A stretch of DNA of 64,000 nt from Ascidia mentula (lineage: Eukaryota > Chordata > Ascidiacea > Phlebobranchia > Ascidiidae), in contig OX387200.1 of NCBI GenBank assembly GCA_947561715.1, forward strand, positions 10,728,501 through 10,792,500. The letters are read 5' to 3'. How positions within the stretch are numbered: the first letter of the stretch is position 1; the number at the start of each line of letters is the position of its first letter. Shown in pieces: positions 52,333 through 64,000 of this stretch. The notes under the pieces were generated by a model that was not told where the DNA came from, did not search any database, and worked only from the letters and a program-made list of their open reading frames with translations. Made by a program: the position numbers and the translations under genes.

Positions 52333-54725
52333 ATGAATGAAAGTAAGGTTACTACGGGGGGGAATTTTGTATCTTCCGAAAAGATTGAACTAAATGATCA
52401 ACACACAGTTTTGATTACTGGTGGAGCAGGATATCTTGGTTCACGTCTTTGCGGCCTGCTGCTAGAATGTGGCTACAAGGTAAAGAACAATTTATGTAAT
52501 TGTTTTGTACTTGTATGTAAATTCAATTATCATGAATCTGCCAAAGTAAGAGTAATTGTTTAATAAAACTCTGCAAGTTTTAATCTTTACTTCTGTGGAT
52601 ACAATGAGGAAAACAAAAAAAGTTTATACAACAAAGCATCTTTGATATTTTTTGCAGGTACTTTGAGTTTGAGATACTAGCAGCACATTTTATCCACCAT
52701 GATTTATTTTTATATAGATAGTTCTTACAATGAGAAACTTTGACCACTTGTATGGTATATACCATGCTTTGTAGCCCACCTGAAAAAACTTCTTGGCCCA
52801 CTGGTTTGGGAGAAGTGGTGTTTAATAAACAACTTAAATAAACCCCTATTTTGGATGTTAGTTTTAGCTTTGAGTAAGTGGGTTCACTGTTGTTTACAAA
52901 TACTGTTGGCCAAATTTTCTGCAATGGAACTGGTTGATTTTTAATTAAAACTTGTTTTATTTAAAGGTTCTTATTTATGATTGCTTCCTATGGGGAATAA
53001 CTCCCATACTTCCATTTTTGGGGCATCCAAATATTTCTGTCATTAAAGGCGATGTTTGTGATGAAGACCAACTAAAAACGATTCTACCACACTGTGATAC
53101 AGTAGTACATCTGGCAGCTGTTGTTGGGTATCCTGCATGTGCTAAAGACCCAGAACTTGCAATAGAGGCAATCAGTTTGCTAATATACGCATGTTATAAT
53201 TGTATTAAATATTTACTCTTACATTTATGTAATGAAGAGTATAACTTGATATATGGATTACATGATATTCTCTTAAACACGTTTGCTATTATTTAGTAAA
53301 ACTATGATTGCTCATAGTTACACATAGTTTGGCTTGCTGTTTTCTCAGCTGTTTATCTTGTTTCATAATTTTTTTCTGGTTTAATATTAATTTTACCATT
53401 ATGAAAAATGTCCATATTACTTGATTCAACATCTCCTAAAAAGCTTGACACTTCGTATGCCTAACACTAAATGCGGTTTGTCACTTACATAGGTGAATGA
53501 GTGTGCAACGAAAAAAATTATACAAAACTTGAAACCCTGGCAACAAATCATCTTTGCTTCCACTGGATCCTGCTATGGGTCTGTCAAGGGAATTTGCACA
53601 GAAGAAACACCTTTGGTTCCATTAAGCTTGTATGGCAAAACCAAAGCAGAGTCAGAAAAATTTGTTTTAGGATTTGGTGGTGTTGCATTACGCATGGCAA
53701 CACTCTTTGGAGTTTCTTTCCGAATGCGTCTTGACTTGCTTGTTAACGACCTTACTTACCAGGTAGCAACCAACAAAATCAAATTTGCCTGAACTTCAAA
53801 TCTTGCTGTTGTTTGTAGGCAATCGCAAAGGGGGAATTGAACCTGTATCAGGGTTGGTTTCGACGAACGTTTTTGCACGTTAAGGACGCTGCCCGTGCGT
53901 TTCTTTTTGCAATTAAGCACTACAAGATGATGAAGGGACAAGCGTACAACGTTGGCTGTAATGAACTCAACTTGACCAAGCGAGAAGTTGTTTTGAAAAT
54001 TCAACAAAAGGTAAAGCTCGTGTATTGAGGTTTGGCATTTTTATTGCAGAAACGATTACCCCTTATGGAAATTTATGGCAAAAACCTCGGTAGGAAAAGG
54101 AGATTATCAGAGATTTTTTAAATCATTCTTGCTAGGTTTTTGACGAAACTACGCTGGCCATATGGTATTGCCATCAGGGAATCAAGGACCAGGAAGTTCT
54201 TTCCTTCATTATACAAAAAAGTAGCAAATACAGTTGACAACCAAACGGGCATCACCCATTTTTTTTTTCTAATACCAAATTACCAAGCCTGATTTGTAAA
54301 TACGTTGTCCAACGCAGAAATAAATTTTGACGGTGATATAAATCCGTATTATAACAGTAAGTTGGTTTAGTCCAAAAACTTTTCGAAGCGTTTTCGCACC
54401 TGTCACATATCAGTAGCGTTTATTAAGACCGTGTTACATGCAAGAAACAAACCTACACTTTGATTTGTTGGGGGTCATCGTACAGTTGCACTACAATGCT
54501 GATGTACAACTGATTAACAAGTAGTTTATGCAGATTCCACAATTCACTTTCACCGAGGAACAAACAGACGAGGATATGGACAAGCGTGATTACGAAGTTT
54601 CCTATTGCAAGTTACGCAAACTTGGATTTCGCGCACACGAGACGATTGACAGCGGAATCGAAGAACTTGTAAAAATCCTTCCCCTCTTTTCGGAAGCTGA
54701 TGTTCGAAACAGTAAAAATGTGTAG
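52333..54725 (+). CDS. NAD-dependent epimerase/dehydratase (extended SDR)
   Basis: Predicted cytosolic nucleotide-sugar epimerase or dehydratase of the extended short-chain dehydrogenase family. Exons 52333-52479, 52967-53167, 53493-53762, 53819-54010 and 54534-54725 give 333 residues. The Rossmann motif is [11 protein letters not shown] (about residues 36-46), with acidic D after VLIY favouring [18 protein letters not shown] and the catalytic set FASTGSCYG plus YGKTK follow. Then come [21 protein letters not shown] and [14 protein letters not shown], a substrate-domain pattern I associate with bacterial and algal NAD-dependent epimerases rather than animal GALE. All four introns are phase 0, and intron 2 appears to use a GC donor (GAG/GCAATC). 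The start was chosen as the first ATG after an AG acceptor at 52317-52318. The exact substrate is unknown. Confidence 0.85.
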
Positions 54726-55102
54726 TTTTGTGATAAAGAAAATATGTTTTTTGTTGTTGTGCGCGGAATTAAAAGTTTTAGAACTGATGATGTTTACGTG
54801 TTCACTGCCTTTGTGGTCGCCAATCAGTAGTGTACGATCAGAAACAGTGTTGTCGAAAAAACATAGGAGCTTTTCCACGGACGTGTAGCACTGTTTTCAC
54901 TTAAATTTTTTTTCTGTGATGCTGGTTATTGCTAGTATGTACACTGTCAACCTCTTTTTGTATACGTTTCTTATAATTTCTTGCCAACCACTGCATTTTC
55001 CCCCACTAATGTGTATGTGACATACAAGTTGCTGGGATTCTATTTTATGTGCAATCGGTTTCGAGAACCTGCGCGGTCAGCAATGTTTTTCGTGTCGATT
55101 AA

Positions 55103-55108
55103 AATAAA
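55103..55108 (+). terminator. Candidate poly(A) signal of the epimerase gene
   Basis: AATAAA about 380 nt after the stop, before the repeat-rich block begins. Confidence 0.35.
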
Positions 55109-55162
55109 CTTGTTTTTTGAAAGGATAAAAGTCATGTATAATATTGCGAGTATATGCATGTG

Positions 55163-55261
55163 CAGTAGAACTCGGCTAATCCGGGTTCGATTTGTTGGAT
55201 TAGGCAAAGTTTCGGATTGTCCCTAGGCGTGTAAGGTTTGCCTCGCCAGCAAACCGCTGAT
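55163..55261. mobile_element. pogo/Tigger-like transposon end
   Basis: Begins CAGTAGAACTCGGCTAATCC and continues with a TTGGATTAGGCAAAG and TTCGGATTGTCC pattern, the style of pogo-type (Tc1/mariner superfamily) terminal repeats. No flanking TA and no transposase are seen, so it is a fragment. Confidence 0.4.
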
Positions 55262-55635
55262 TCCAAATAAACAGTTTATTATCAGGCTGTGGGAATAAAT
55301 CCCAAGCCGGCGAATAGCTTGTAGAGTCTCAGTAATAATAGCAGTGTAACATTAATACGATAGACCAAGTAGAATCGAATGGAATCAAATAGAATGAATT
55401 TACCGGTCTAAACTGGGCTTTAAAGCTCTCCATACTGAGAACTGATTGGTCAATAATGTCAAAAGCATAGGAGAACATTTTATGTGGTAAACAGGATGTT
55501 GAATGAATCACTTTACTCGATAATATTCGATGGCTAAATCATTTGGGTCACATTATGGGATTATGCAGTACATGTGCAAAGCTGCGCGCAAAATATTACG
55601 CAATTCAAGCACTGGTTTCTGTGACGTATGTTACA
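55262..55635. repeat. Direct repeat, copy 1
   Basis: A 374-bp sequence almost identical to 56543-56868, differing mainly by about 48 extra bases and a few substitutions. Read on the minus strand it begins TGTAACATACGTCACAG and carries AATAAA near its other end, which is LTR-like, but the far end lacks a clean CA. The class is left open. Confidence 0.75.
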
Positions 55636-55910
55636 AATACTTCACCCCAGATTTGCAGGTGATGAATATAACATCAGCTGTAGGCGATTGAAAAGTTGGT
55701 TAATGCGATTGAGCGAATAAAATGCACAAGTAACAACGAAATTTTGATGCGTTCGATGGTAATCAATATTGTACAGTTTGATACAGACATTACAAAATGA
55801 AAGGCGAACAATGCAATTTGCCAACTTGTGAGACCATGCGAAAAATTGGCCAGCTAGAAGTTACATGCTTCATCAAACCGAAACAACACTGAACTGTATT
55901 GCAAATAGTG

Positions 55911-56018
55911 CGGGACAATGATAAGGAGTAAAGAGTTGCGTTGCGGCTGACCTTGTTGGCAGCAAAAGTAAGAGACAATGTAGAGTAGGGTTGCAGCTGA
56001 CCTTGTTGGCAGCAAAAG
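55911..56018. repeat. Two-unit tandem repeat, about 50-58 bp unit
   Basis: The unit ending TTGCGGCTGACCTTGTTGGC then AGCAAAAG (to 55968) is repeated with one change ending at 56018. Both units start near GACAATG. Confidence 0.7.
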
Positions 56019-56390
56019 ATAATCAAGTCCCGTATTTGTGTGTGCAGCAGTACGTTTGAGGCTATAAATCCACACTTGGCCTCTAAAAGACGTCATTATC
56101 GCAGGAAAAACGTGTCGGTAATACGGATATAGTATAATACGAATGAAAACATGCACAATAGCAAACTAAGTTGTCCTCCTGGGTCCGTTGAAATGTTGGA
56201 CGGACCGTCATCAATGCGAAAAAAAGTTATGTAGTTTTCAGGAGGCGAATTATGAACACAAGCGTGAAAATAATGGTTCTGTTATATACAGGAAGTCGGT
56301 ACAACGTTAAAATGCGAATTACAACATGGTTTTCGGCGCGTTTAGAGTTTGTATGAGCGATCGTTGCTGAAATTGTTTGTTTATTGTACC

Positions 56391-56512
56391 TCTGAGAGAT
56401 TGTCCATGTGACTCCGTTGCTCCTCTGGTTGTATTTCAAGTCGTGAGTGTCCCAATAGGGGTTCCAGTTTTATATTCCTTCTTCTCAAGACGTGAGTTTT
56501 TCCAAAGGGGTA
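56391..56512. mobile_element. DNA-transposon terminus with internal direct repeat
   Basis: Ends AAGGGGTACCACTG followed by TA, so the minus strand starts CAGTGGTACCCCTTTGG, a pogo/Tc1-like terminus beside a TA site. A motif close to CAAG(A/T)CGTGAGT occurs twice (about 56440 and 56490). There is no coding capacity. Confidence 0.4.
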
Positions 56513-56542
56513 CCACTGTAAAGTCACCCGCAAGCCGTGGTA

Positions 56543-56868
56543 TCCGAATAAACAGTTTATTATCAGGCTGTGGGAATAAATCCCAAGCCGGCGAATAGCT
56601 TGTAGAGTCTCAGTAATAATAGCAGTGTAACATTAATACGATAGAACAAGTAGAATCGAATGGAATCAAATAGAATGAATTTACCGGTCTAAACTGGGCT
56701 TTAAAGCTCTCCATACTGAGAACTGATTGGTCAATAATGTCAAAAGCATAGGAGAACATTTTATGTGGTAAACAGGATGTTGAATGAATCACTTTACTCA
56801 GTAGATGTGCAAAGCTGCGCGCTAAACATTACGCAATTCAAGCACTGGTTTCTGTGACGTATGTTACA
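56543..56868. repeat. Direct repeat, copy 2
   Basis: A 326-bp near-identical partner of 55262-55635 in the same orientation, about 0.9 kb further on. The few differences imply a fairly recent origin. No capsid, polymerase or integrase frame is recognisable between the copies, so a short LTR-type fossil and a simple duplicated repeat are both possible. Confidence 0.75.
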
Positions 56869-57781
56869 GGCGTTTGTTTCTGGCCTAGTGCTGGGCAGTG
56901 GAATATCAAAAAAATTAAACGACATCAATTGTTCGAATTAAACACGACATCTTTAATTGTAACTTGGCCCGAAAAATCTTTGCACGCGTGTTTCTAACGT
57001 GGTCAGAAAATAATTACACGGCAAACATGATAAGTGACTGCAACTGAAACAAGATTTTGTTAAAGCAGATGCACAGGAAAATCTACCCAAATCGGGTTTA
57101 TGAGATGTGAAAAAGCAACTTTTAACCGGAATTTGCGAAGATCCCGTTTAGCTAAAGCTTTTCGTTCAGAAAAAAAGATTACCCATCATTTGTTCCTACA
57201 GCGAATTTGGGTTTTTGTTTCGAAATAATAACTGTTTTACCTGAAATCTTTCCAAATTTAAACGCTGTGTTTACGCTAGAAGTTTATTGAACGACAAGGT
57301 TAACAGAAACACAATCGCGAACTAAAAAAATTGCACAAGATTTAAATTCGGACGAAATAATGGAAGCTTCATGTTAAGTGGCTCAAGTAAAAAGTTACAA
57401 GACGAACCTCAAACTAAAAGTAATGTGCAAATTTTGCAATACCGTAAAAATAAGTTCAGTGCAAGCAATATAGCATAAAACAGTTCAAAAGATTGCACCT
57501 TCATCTGTAACTGGTTAGGGATTTATGTGCTCCACAATAAAACTTACAACCTAAAGCTAACAAATGTTCATCAATTTGTATTCTATTGTTGAATACAAGC
57601 TACGCCATGGCACAAAAACATAACAATCTGTGCGTAAAACAATACCATGATCTAATTTTAAAATAATCCTAAATAGTTGTTGACACAATACACAAGACAA
57701 TTTCTAAACATCTAAAGGAGAAAACCTCAAAATTTTTGACCTTTACTACAACACACAACAGAAATGGTTGCTACACAAAAA
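56869..57781. other. Intergenic, SGSM3 3' side
   Basis: AT-rich, with no gene recognised. TTTATT at 57293-57298 gives a minus-strand AATAAA about 485 nt beyond the SGSM3 stop and is a candidate poly(A) signal, so part of this tract is probably SGSM3 3' UTR. Confidence 0.4.
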
Positions 57782-60700
57782 TCATAAGTCCCAGCTGAAG
57801 AGATGGTGTTTTACAAGCATATCTCGAACTCCTTCTTTCAAAGTTTCATTTGCCTGTATTGAAAATACTGTTAACAAACATTGCCTGCAACCACAGTAGT
57901 ATAGCAAATAAATTTGCATTTGCAAAATAAAAAAAACTATCACCCTGATAACATCAATACCAAAATATGTAAAAAGCCATCTCTAAACCAACATAAATGC
58001 ATCAGTGTTTCAAGTTTGATGTTAGTCTAATGTATAATATTGCAAAACCATGAACACAATTGTACAGCCTATGTCTATGTACTGTACAAAAACACCATGC
58101 ATGCATAAACGTTGCAACACATGAAATAAGCTAATCACCATGTTAGATGTAAACAAAATCCATGCTACAAATATGTTACAACACCATTAGTAACCACCTA
58201 TAGCACCTACACATATTTTTCACATTAACTTACCTCTGTTGAAGGTTTTTTTGAGGAAAGCTTTAAAATTACATTCAAGAGTTTATGACAACAAATTACT
58301 TACACTTTTTAACAAATACATTACTAAAATAATTCTCAATACTAGAATAATTCTTTTCTCAATCATTTGGCGTAACAATTAATGATAATGTTTTCAAACA
58401 TTGTGAATTTGTTTTTAAAATTTATCGAAGACTTTTCACAGTACCTCCTGTTTTCTTGGCAGTTCTGAGTCTGGTGGAAGGTAAAAAGTAAACTTTGAAA
58501 GTAATCTGAGTTCACATTTAATTTGCACCCAACCGGGTGAGAGCAAGAAAGACCAAGGATGATACCATTTCTTCACCACTGGAAGACATGAACACAAAAC
58601 TTCCAACCAAAGGTGAAGCACTTGTTCACTGAAAATGATTAGAAACATAAACATACATAAAAACAAGAAACGGGAAAATACTTCCTACTTTAGGCCATAG
58701 CAGATAAGAGATCTGAATTTGACATCCATTTGTGCATGGGCATTGTTGTGCGACAGATTAACAGCTTGCACACACTGAAAAAAAAAAACAAGCAATGTTT
58801 AACACAAGTAAAAACAATAATTATAGTATAATTATTTATTGTATAGTTAGTACCCTGTATAATAGCTCTTCAGGGGTTAAAACTTTGCCATCTTCATCAA
58901 GTCTGTAAAACAAACGAAAAATAATAATTTTAGTCCCCAGAAAAAAATAAAAGTTGACACTGCAGCCATAATACAGTGGAAACAGAAAAAAAACACCTGA
59001 AAGTTTTGCAGAGAACCAGGCGAGAAAAAACAGAATCAAAATCTTTCTCCACTTCATGTGAAGCAGCTTCCTCAATAAATTGCCATGCATGGCATGCACT
59101 TCCCAAAAACACTGGGCGTCTCAGTCCATGCTCGAATATGGCTGTAAGAGCTTGGCACAGCCTACAAATCAATAGTAAGATTGACCGAAAGGTACCACAA
59201 AGTGGAAATCAGTGTTCCCGCTAGTGTAAAAGCTAGCACAGTACCACAACAGCTGCACTGATGAGACCTTACAGGGCGAAACTGTGCGTGTACACACCCT
59301 GTCTGCAGCTCTTAATTATTATGGCTTTTTTTGCACAATTGTAATAGGTAGTACAATTTACAACATACTGTACATAAAGGTGAAATTTTGGTAAGCTGCA
59401 GACAGGGTGTGTACACGCACTGTTTCGACCTGTGAGGTCTCATCAGTGCAGCCGTTGCAGTTGCACTGTACTAGCTTTTACACTAGCAGGCACACTAGAT
59501 TCCACTTTGTGGTACCTGTCCGGTCAATGTCGATCTGTTGGGTACCCTATACTGAGTACCAAACAACAGAGACGAACCACTGTGGTGTAATTATTCTGCT
59601 ATTTATTGGTAACCTTTTTGGGTACTGAATACAGAAGGGCACCATTTCAACCTATGAGGTCTCATCAGTGCAGCTTGTGTGCCTATGGACGATCTTGCCA
59701 GACAAACGGCCAAGCAAATATTTCCATTTTGTGGCAAGATAATCACTAGTCTCATCAAGATGCACTGATGAGGCAACTCGCAAAATTCATATTATTGGCT
59801 TCATGCCTTTTTATTTGTTGGGTACATTTATTTAAAAATTATATATGGCTTCAAAAAGGTTAAATTATTTTTATTTTACAGCATGTCTTTTAAAAAATTA
59901 TAAATTGGTTTTTCATGTGATAATAAACATTAAATAGTCTACATACCCTCCTCTGACGAGATCTGTTATCGATTCATTTACATTTCCATCGCCAGCAACA
60001 GAATACTGAAAAAAAATACACATTCCAGAGCATACTGTTTGACAAAAATTATAACTAAAGACCTTGTCATAGAAGCAAACAATGATTACTCAACTGTTTT
60101 GCTTCGCTCATCAAGCAACTCAACAAATTTGGCTGGAAACCATCCCTGAAGACCATTCTGTTCACCCACCCAGCAGTGTTCATCTTTCATGCTTATTATC
60201 TAAAAACATTCATTAATTTGCTGACTCGTTAACTGTCAACCAAAGTATGTCTACTATGAACACTGTATTACGGTGATAATATCATTTTTCTTAAATCCCA
60301 ATTCATCATCATCATTCCTTTCAAAATCAAGTAAAGCTTTTGCTCTTTGTCTTCTTTGTCGGGAAACATTCATGTACTCATCATGATCCACCAAATGACT
60401 TTCAGGTGAGTAATCAGGGTTCAGGTTCTGTTTGTGCAATATCATGAAAATACAAACCTCAATTTAATTTGGTAATACTGACAGATGTTTAAAGTAAAAA
60501 GTGTAACAATTTTAGCTCTTTTAGTGGAGTTGGTATTGTATTGACATACTAATTGATCTGACAAATACATACAATATCTGGAACTGTCTCCAGTCTGCAG
60601 AAATGACGAGTGATGTGAGAAATTGAGTTCTTCAAATCTGAAACCAACTCAGTTTGTTTGATATTCTTTGCTTTCAGATTTTCAAATTCTTCATCTATGA

Positions 60701-63680
60701 CTGATCCTAGTAAAAAAAAAATTTTCTGATATTGAGACAAAGAACTCAATTTCCAACGCTACCTGAAAAGAGTTTTCCAATAAAAGATCTTCTACGGACT
60801 ATTTGCCTGCGTGGAACCTGAAAAAAATATTATGAATATAAATATGTATAAATTAATATAAAGTTGAACGAAGCACGTTTGTAGGTTAGAACCACTTACC
60901 TGGTGCTCAGTCACAATTTGTTTTCCATGTTTTGCAAGTAAATATGTTTGATGTTTCTCTCTGTGTGTGTTTAACACAACTGTGGTCAGTGATCCAACTG
61001 TTTTGTGTGACGTCTGCAAACAGATAACAACATAAAACAGCCATTGGTAATTTGTTAGTTTTAACAGGCATTTACAGTGAGAAGCAGATCAACGTCATCT
61101 ACTTGTGATGGAATATCAGATAATGTGTTGAAAATTTCAGCAGAATTATCCAAGATGCTTAACTTGTCCTCCTGAAAACATATTTTTTTACTGTCTATTT
61201 TTAATTAGATGCACCATACATAACATCCATGTACACATAATTTACCTTTAACTTCAACATTCCAATTGCGATTTTAAACATTACAATTGACCCATCCATG
61301 AAAAAATGATCCCAGACACGAAGAAGAATTTTTGTATGAAGTACACCGGCAAATATTGTGATGAACCAATGTAAACTTATCAGCGAAAGTTCTGTCAATA
61401 AACAATGAAACCTTATTGTTACAGCCCTTTTTTTCAAAAAAACAAGTTTACCAATATCATGCTCTTGCATAAGTTTGTCCACTGCTGGAAGAAATTGCAC
61501 AATAATCTGACGTAAAACTCTTTGGTCGGCATGCACCCCAAACAAACTAGTTCCAAAATATGACAGTGGCAACAGATCTTCAATTATTGCACACATCATC
61601 CAGAAAACATCTTCCTCTTCCATAAACAGAAGAAGGTGGGAGGCGATCTGATAACAAGACAAAATACAATCAATAAATACTGTGGAAGAAGTAACAAGTT
61701 ATAAAAATCATACCATTCCAGTTCCTTGACAATAGCCATTGTCCGGATAAAGCCAGGCAATGTTTTGCAAAACTCTCCTTAATCTAGAAAAACATTTATT
61801 TACAATTTAATCTTTGTTTTTTCCCCAAATAATTCATCTGTATTATTAGACCAAATTTGTTTCACACCTCAAGTGAGCAAAGTTTTTGCCTGATTTTGTT
61901 TAAAATCTCTAATACGGCGACTTGGACATGTCTTGAGCAAAGGCACAAGCACTTATGGTACCACTAGCAAATTAGAAATGGTGATCATACTGTAAATGGG
62001 ATAAATTTGTGTCCACTGTTCATTTACTAATGTTGTAAGGCTATTTCCACCATGATTTAACACTTTTTGTAGTTATTTAACGCGCTAACTTGTAAAAATG
62101 CCCACTGCTACTAAATATATTATTCAATATTGCAGATCTTGATTCAGCAATTTGTAAAATGCATTTTTCACAACAAACCTGGGAATTCCTGGACTGTTGA
62201 TGTTTGAAAAACAAGCATTGCTTGGTATTGTACGAAGCAAATCTTTTTCAATTGCTTTGGAAATGGCACTGTGAGTGGAACTGGAACTTGCTGTAGTCAT
62301 TTCCTCATATGAAATTTTGCTGCTTAGCTTTTTCTGCATTGCTCCTGATAACCGCATCCAAATCTAAAAAGTATTATTAATTTTTTAACAATGTTTAAAG
62401 GGTTAAGTAAACTATGGAACTATTAATGCAGTCCATGCAAAATAATAAAAAGGAACAGAAAAGGAAAACCTGTGCCCGCATACTGTGTGGAATTCCACAT
62501 CTAACCAGTTGATTCAACTTGTCAGAACGTGGAAGTGTTGAACCAATTTTATCCCAAGTCATATCTTCTACCTTGAAACAAAAAAATTTCTTATAGTTTG
62601 AAACATCAACATAATAAATATTATATCTATAAGCCAATGAGTCATTAGATTAGTGAGCTGCAAATGTTATCATCTGTGCATTTGCTGTAACTTTTATTCT
62701 TTTAAAGTCAGTATTCTTTTAGGTTCTATGAAGATGGAAGACCAAACTTCCTAAAATGTTTAACTTGTCACAAAACCCCATCCATACCTCTAATCACTGT
62801 TTACATCATAATTATGATAGACACCCAGAAATATTGTACACTGTACTACCATCACTATAGTAATCACATGTGTAGAATGAGCGCTTATAACCTAAACAAA
62901 CAGGTGTTCACAACAACTTTACAAAAAACACTTTAATCTTGTGTTACAATATTTAACGTAACCATTTATCATTCTGCAAGCATTTTTCATCAACCCAATT
63001 GCATGATTGAGTGCAACACCATACCTTGGTGTTTAATGTAAATTCCAAGTATGCTTGCCACTGTAATTTTTTGTGATTGTTTTCTGCCCATGGCATACCC
63101 AGCACTTTGCTGCTTTCTGGTTCAGCACCATCTGTACATATCACAAAAAGAATGCTTACATGTATGCCATAAAAGAATCTTTAATACTAAAAGTTTATTT
63201 TTTGAAAAATAATAATAAATACCTTCTTCCTCGACTCGAAATCCAAACTCATCATATCTGTATTCTGGCTGATCAAAACTTTTGTCAACCTGGATGTACA
63301 GAAACACATGAAAGGGTTTGGGTCTAGTGTACGATTGTATGTATATATCTATGTTAAAAAAAATTGAGGAAACCCCAAATTATGACATGATAAAGGTAAA
63401 ATGAAGTTACGCACAATGCTTGGGGGCTTGGGGCAATATGGAAGCCCATCACATTAGGCTTAAAATATGTTGGACTGTCAATATGGTAAATGCTAATTGC
63501 AGAGCTTTATTTACAATAAAATAACTTTTAAAAAAATTAAATCTTAAACTATGTCATTCCAAAAAAAATCCTTACCTCGGGCAAGTTTTCGATAAGAGAT
63601 TTAGGTCTCATTGACTCGATGACAGCCGAAAAGGGTATTCCAAGTGATGCACATGACTGACTACTTTCCGGAAGATCCAT
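57782..63680 (-). CDS. Small G protein signaling modulator 3
   Basis: Rab GTPase-activating and trafficking/signalling adaptor with TBC, SH3 and RUN domains. It reads right to left from ATG 63680 ([10 protein letters not shown]) to TGA 57782 (KHHLFSWDL). The first exon is 63680-63576 and the second 63289-63223 ([15 protein letters not shown]). The TBC domain spans about 62570-61200: [38 protein letters not shown], the arginine-finger motif [15 protein letters not shown] and the glutamine-finger motif YCQGTGM, both catalytic residues present. Then [13 protein letters not shown], a coiled linker [15 protein letters not shown], the SH3 domain [20 protein letters not shown] plus [20 protein letters not shown] (about 60340-60090), and the RUN domain [20 protein letters not shown] to [14 protein letters not shown] (about 59165-58440). 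The domain order and motifs match human SGSM3 (about 749 residues). The gene has many short introns, and a SINE cluster lies in one RUN-side intron. Confidence 0.94.
59169..59720. mobile_element. Cluster of SINE-like repeats in SGSM3 intron
   Basis: One copy on the plus strand (about 59175-59335: ATTGACCGAAAGGTACCAC, then GCACTGATGAGACCTTACAG, ending CCTGTCTGCAG) faces a minus-strand copy (about 59590-59397) with the same modules. A partial third, minus-strand piece follows at about 59720-59640. They share modules with 46033-46200 and the tail with 34875-34945. They resemble published Ciona composite SINEs, though I cannot check that here. Confidence 0.65.
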
Positions 63681-63691
63681 GTTTTATAGAT

Positions 63692-64000
63692 CTGCACGAA
63701 CGTTTAAAACATAAACTTTGTCAATCAACCACATTTATTTTAGCAAGAAAAAATAATAAACACCGTACCGCAGTTGACAAGACTCAAAAGGCAACAGCTT
63801 CGCTGTTTTACAAGGTAGAAGCTGTTGTTGGATGACCATTGCTAAACAAAGCATTAGACAATTAATATATTTGACTTGTCCAAAATGTGTTATGTATTTA
63901 TCAATAATTTTTTGAGCCAGTTGAAAAGTTTACCGTCGTAAAATACATTTTCGTTTAAAACCAAGGAACACACTTGCTTAAACAGTCTACCTGCGCAGAG
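63692..64000. other. Upstream of SGSM3, no recognised gene
   Basis: AT-rich DNA upstream of the SGSM3 start, with an AG acceptor candidate on the minus strand 11 nt before the ATG. Presumably promoter or 5' non-coding sequence; nothing else is recognised. Confidence 0.35.

Noticed and set aside
52333-54725. Bacterial contamination as the source of the epimerase
   Set aside because: Five spliced exons in a continuous animal contig argue against contamination; transfer, if any, would be old.

Overview
The window is animal nuclear DNA. It is AT-rich and gene-dense, with many short introns (about 50 to 600 bases) and small scattered transposon remnants. A chordate-type gene set, compact intron-rich genes and AG splice acceptors sitting just upstream of start codons suggest a tunicate, probably a Ciona-like ascidian. 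The species is an inference; no single feature proves it.

From left to right: (1) 1-4180 has no recognised gene. (2) 4360-5055 (+) is a small two-exon secreted preprohormone that I read as a parathyroid hormone/PTHrP-family peptide, with a TATA box upstream. This is the most interesting item in the window. (3) 5056-11337 has no recognised gene, followed by a duplicated fragment of the next gene and a perfect 79-bp inverted repeat. (4) 11943-15571 (+) is a complete 13-exon SLC5/SGLT sodium-sugar cotransporter of 668 residues. (5) 16120-45779 (-) is the whole cytoplasmic dynein 1 heavy chain gene (DYNC1H1), tail-to-tail with the transporter; their poly(A) signals lie within 40 bp of each other. 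(6) 48401-49275 (+) is an SRSF2 (SC35) splicing factor, head-to-head with DYNC1H1. (7) 52333-54725 (+) is a five-exon NAD-dependent extended SDR sugar epimerase/dehydratase of a type more familiar from bacteria and algae. (8) 54726-57781 is repeat-rich, with two near-identical direct repeats and DNA-transposon ends. (9) 57782-63680 (-) is SGSM3 (TBC, SH3 and RUN domains).

The genes do not form a pathway. They are a mix of housekeeping genes (dynein motor, splicing factor, Rab regulator), a membrane transporter, a metabolic enzyme and a peptide hormone candidate. Repeats include hAT-type MITEs, a tRNA-like SINE insertion, a second SINE family sharing a conserved tail, and several perfect inverted repeats.
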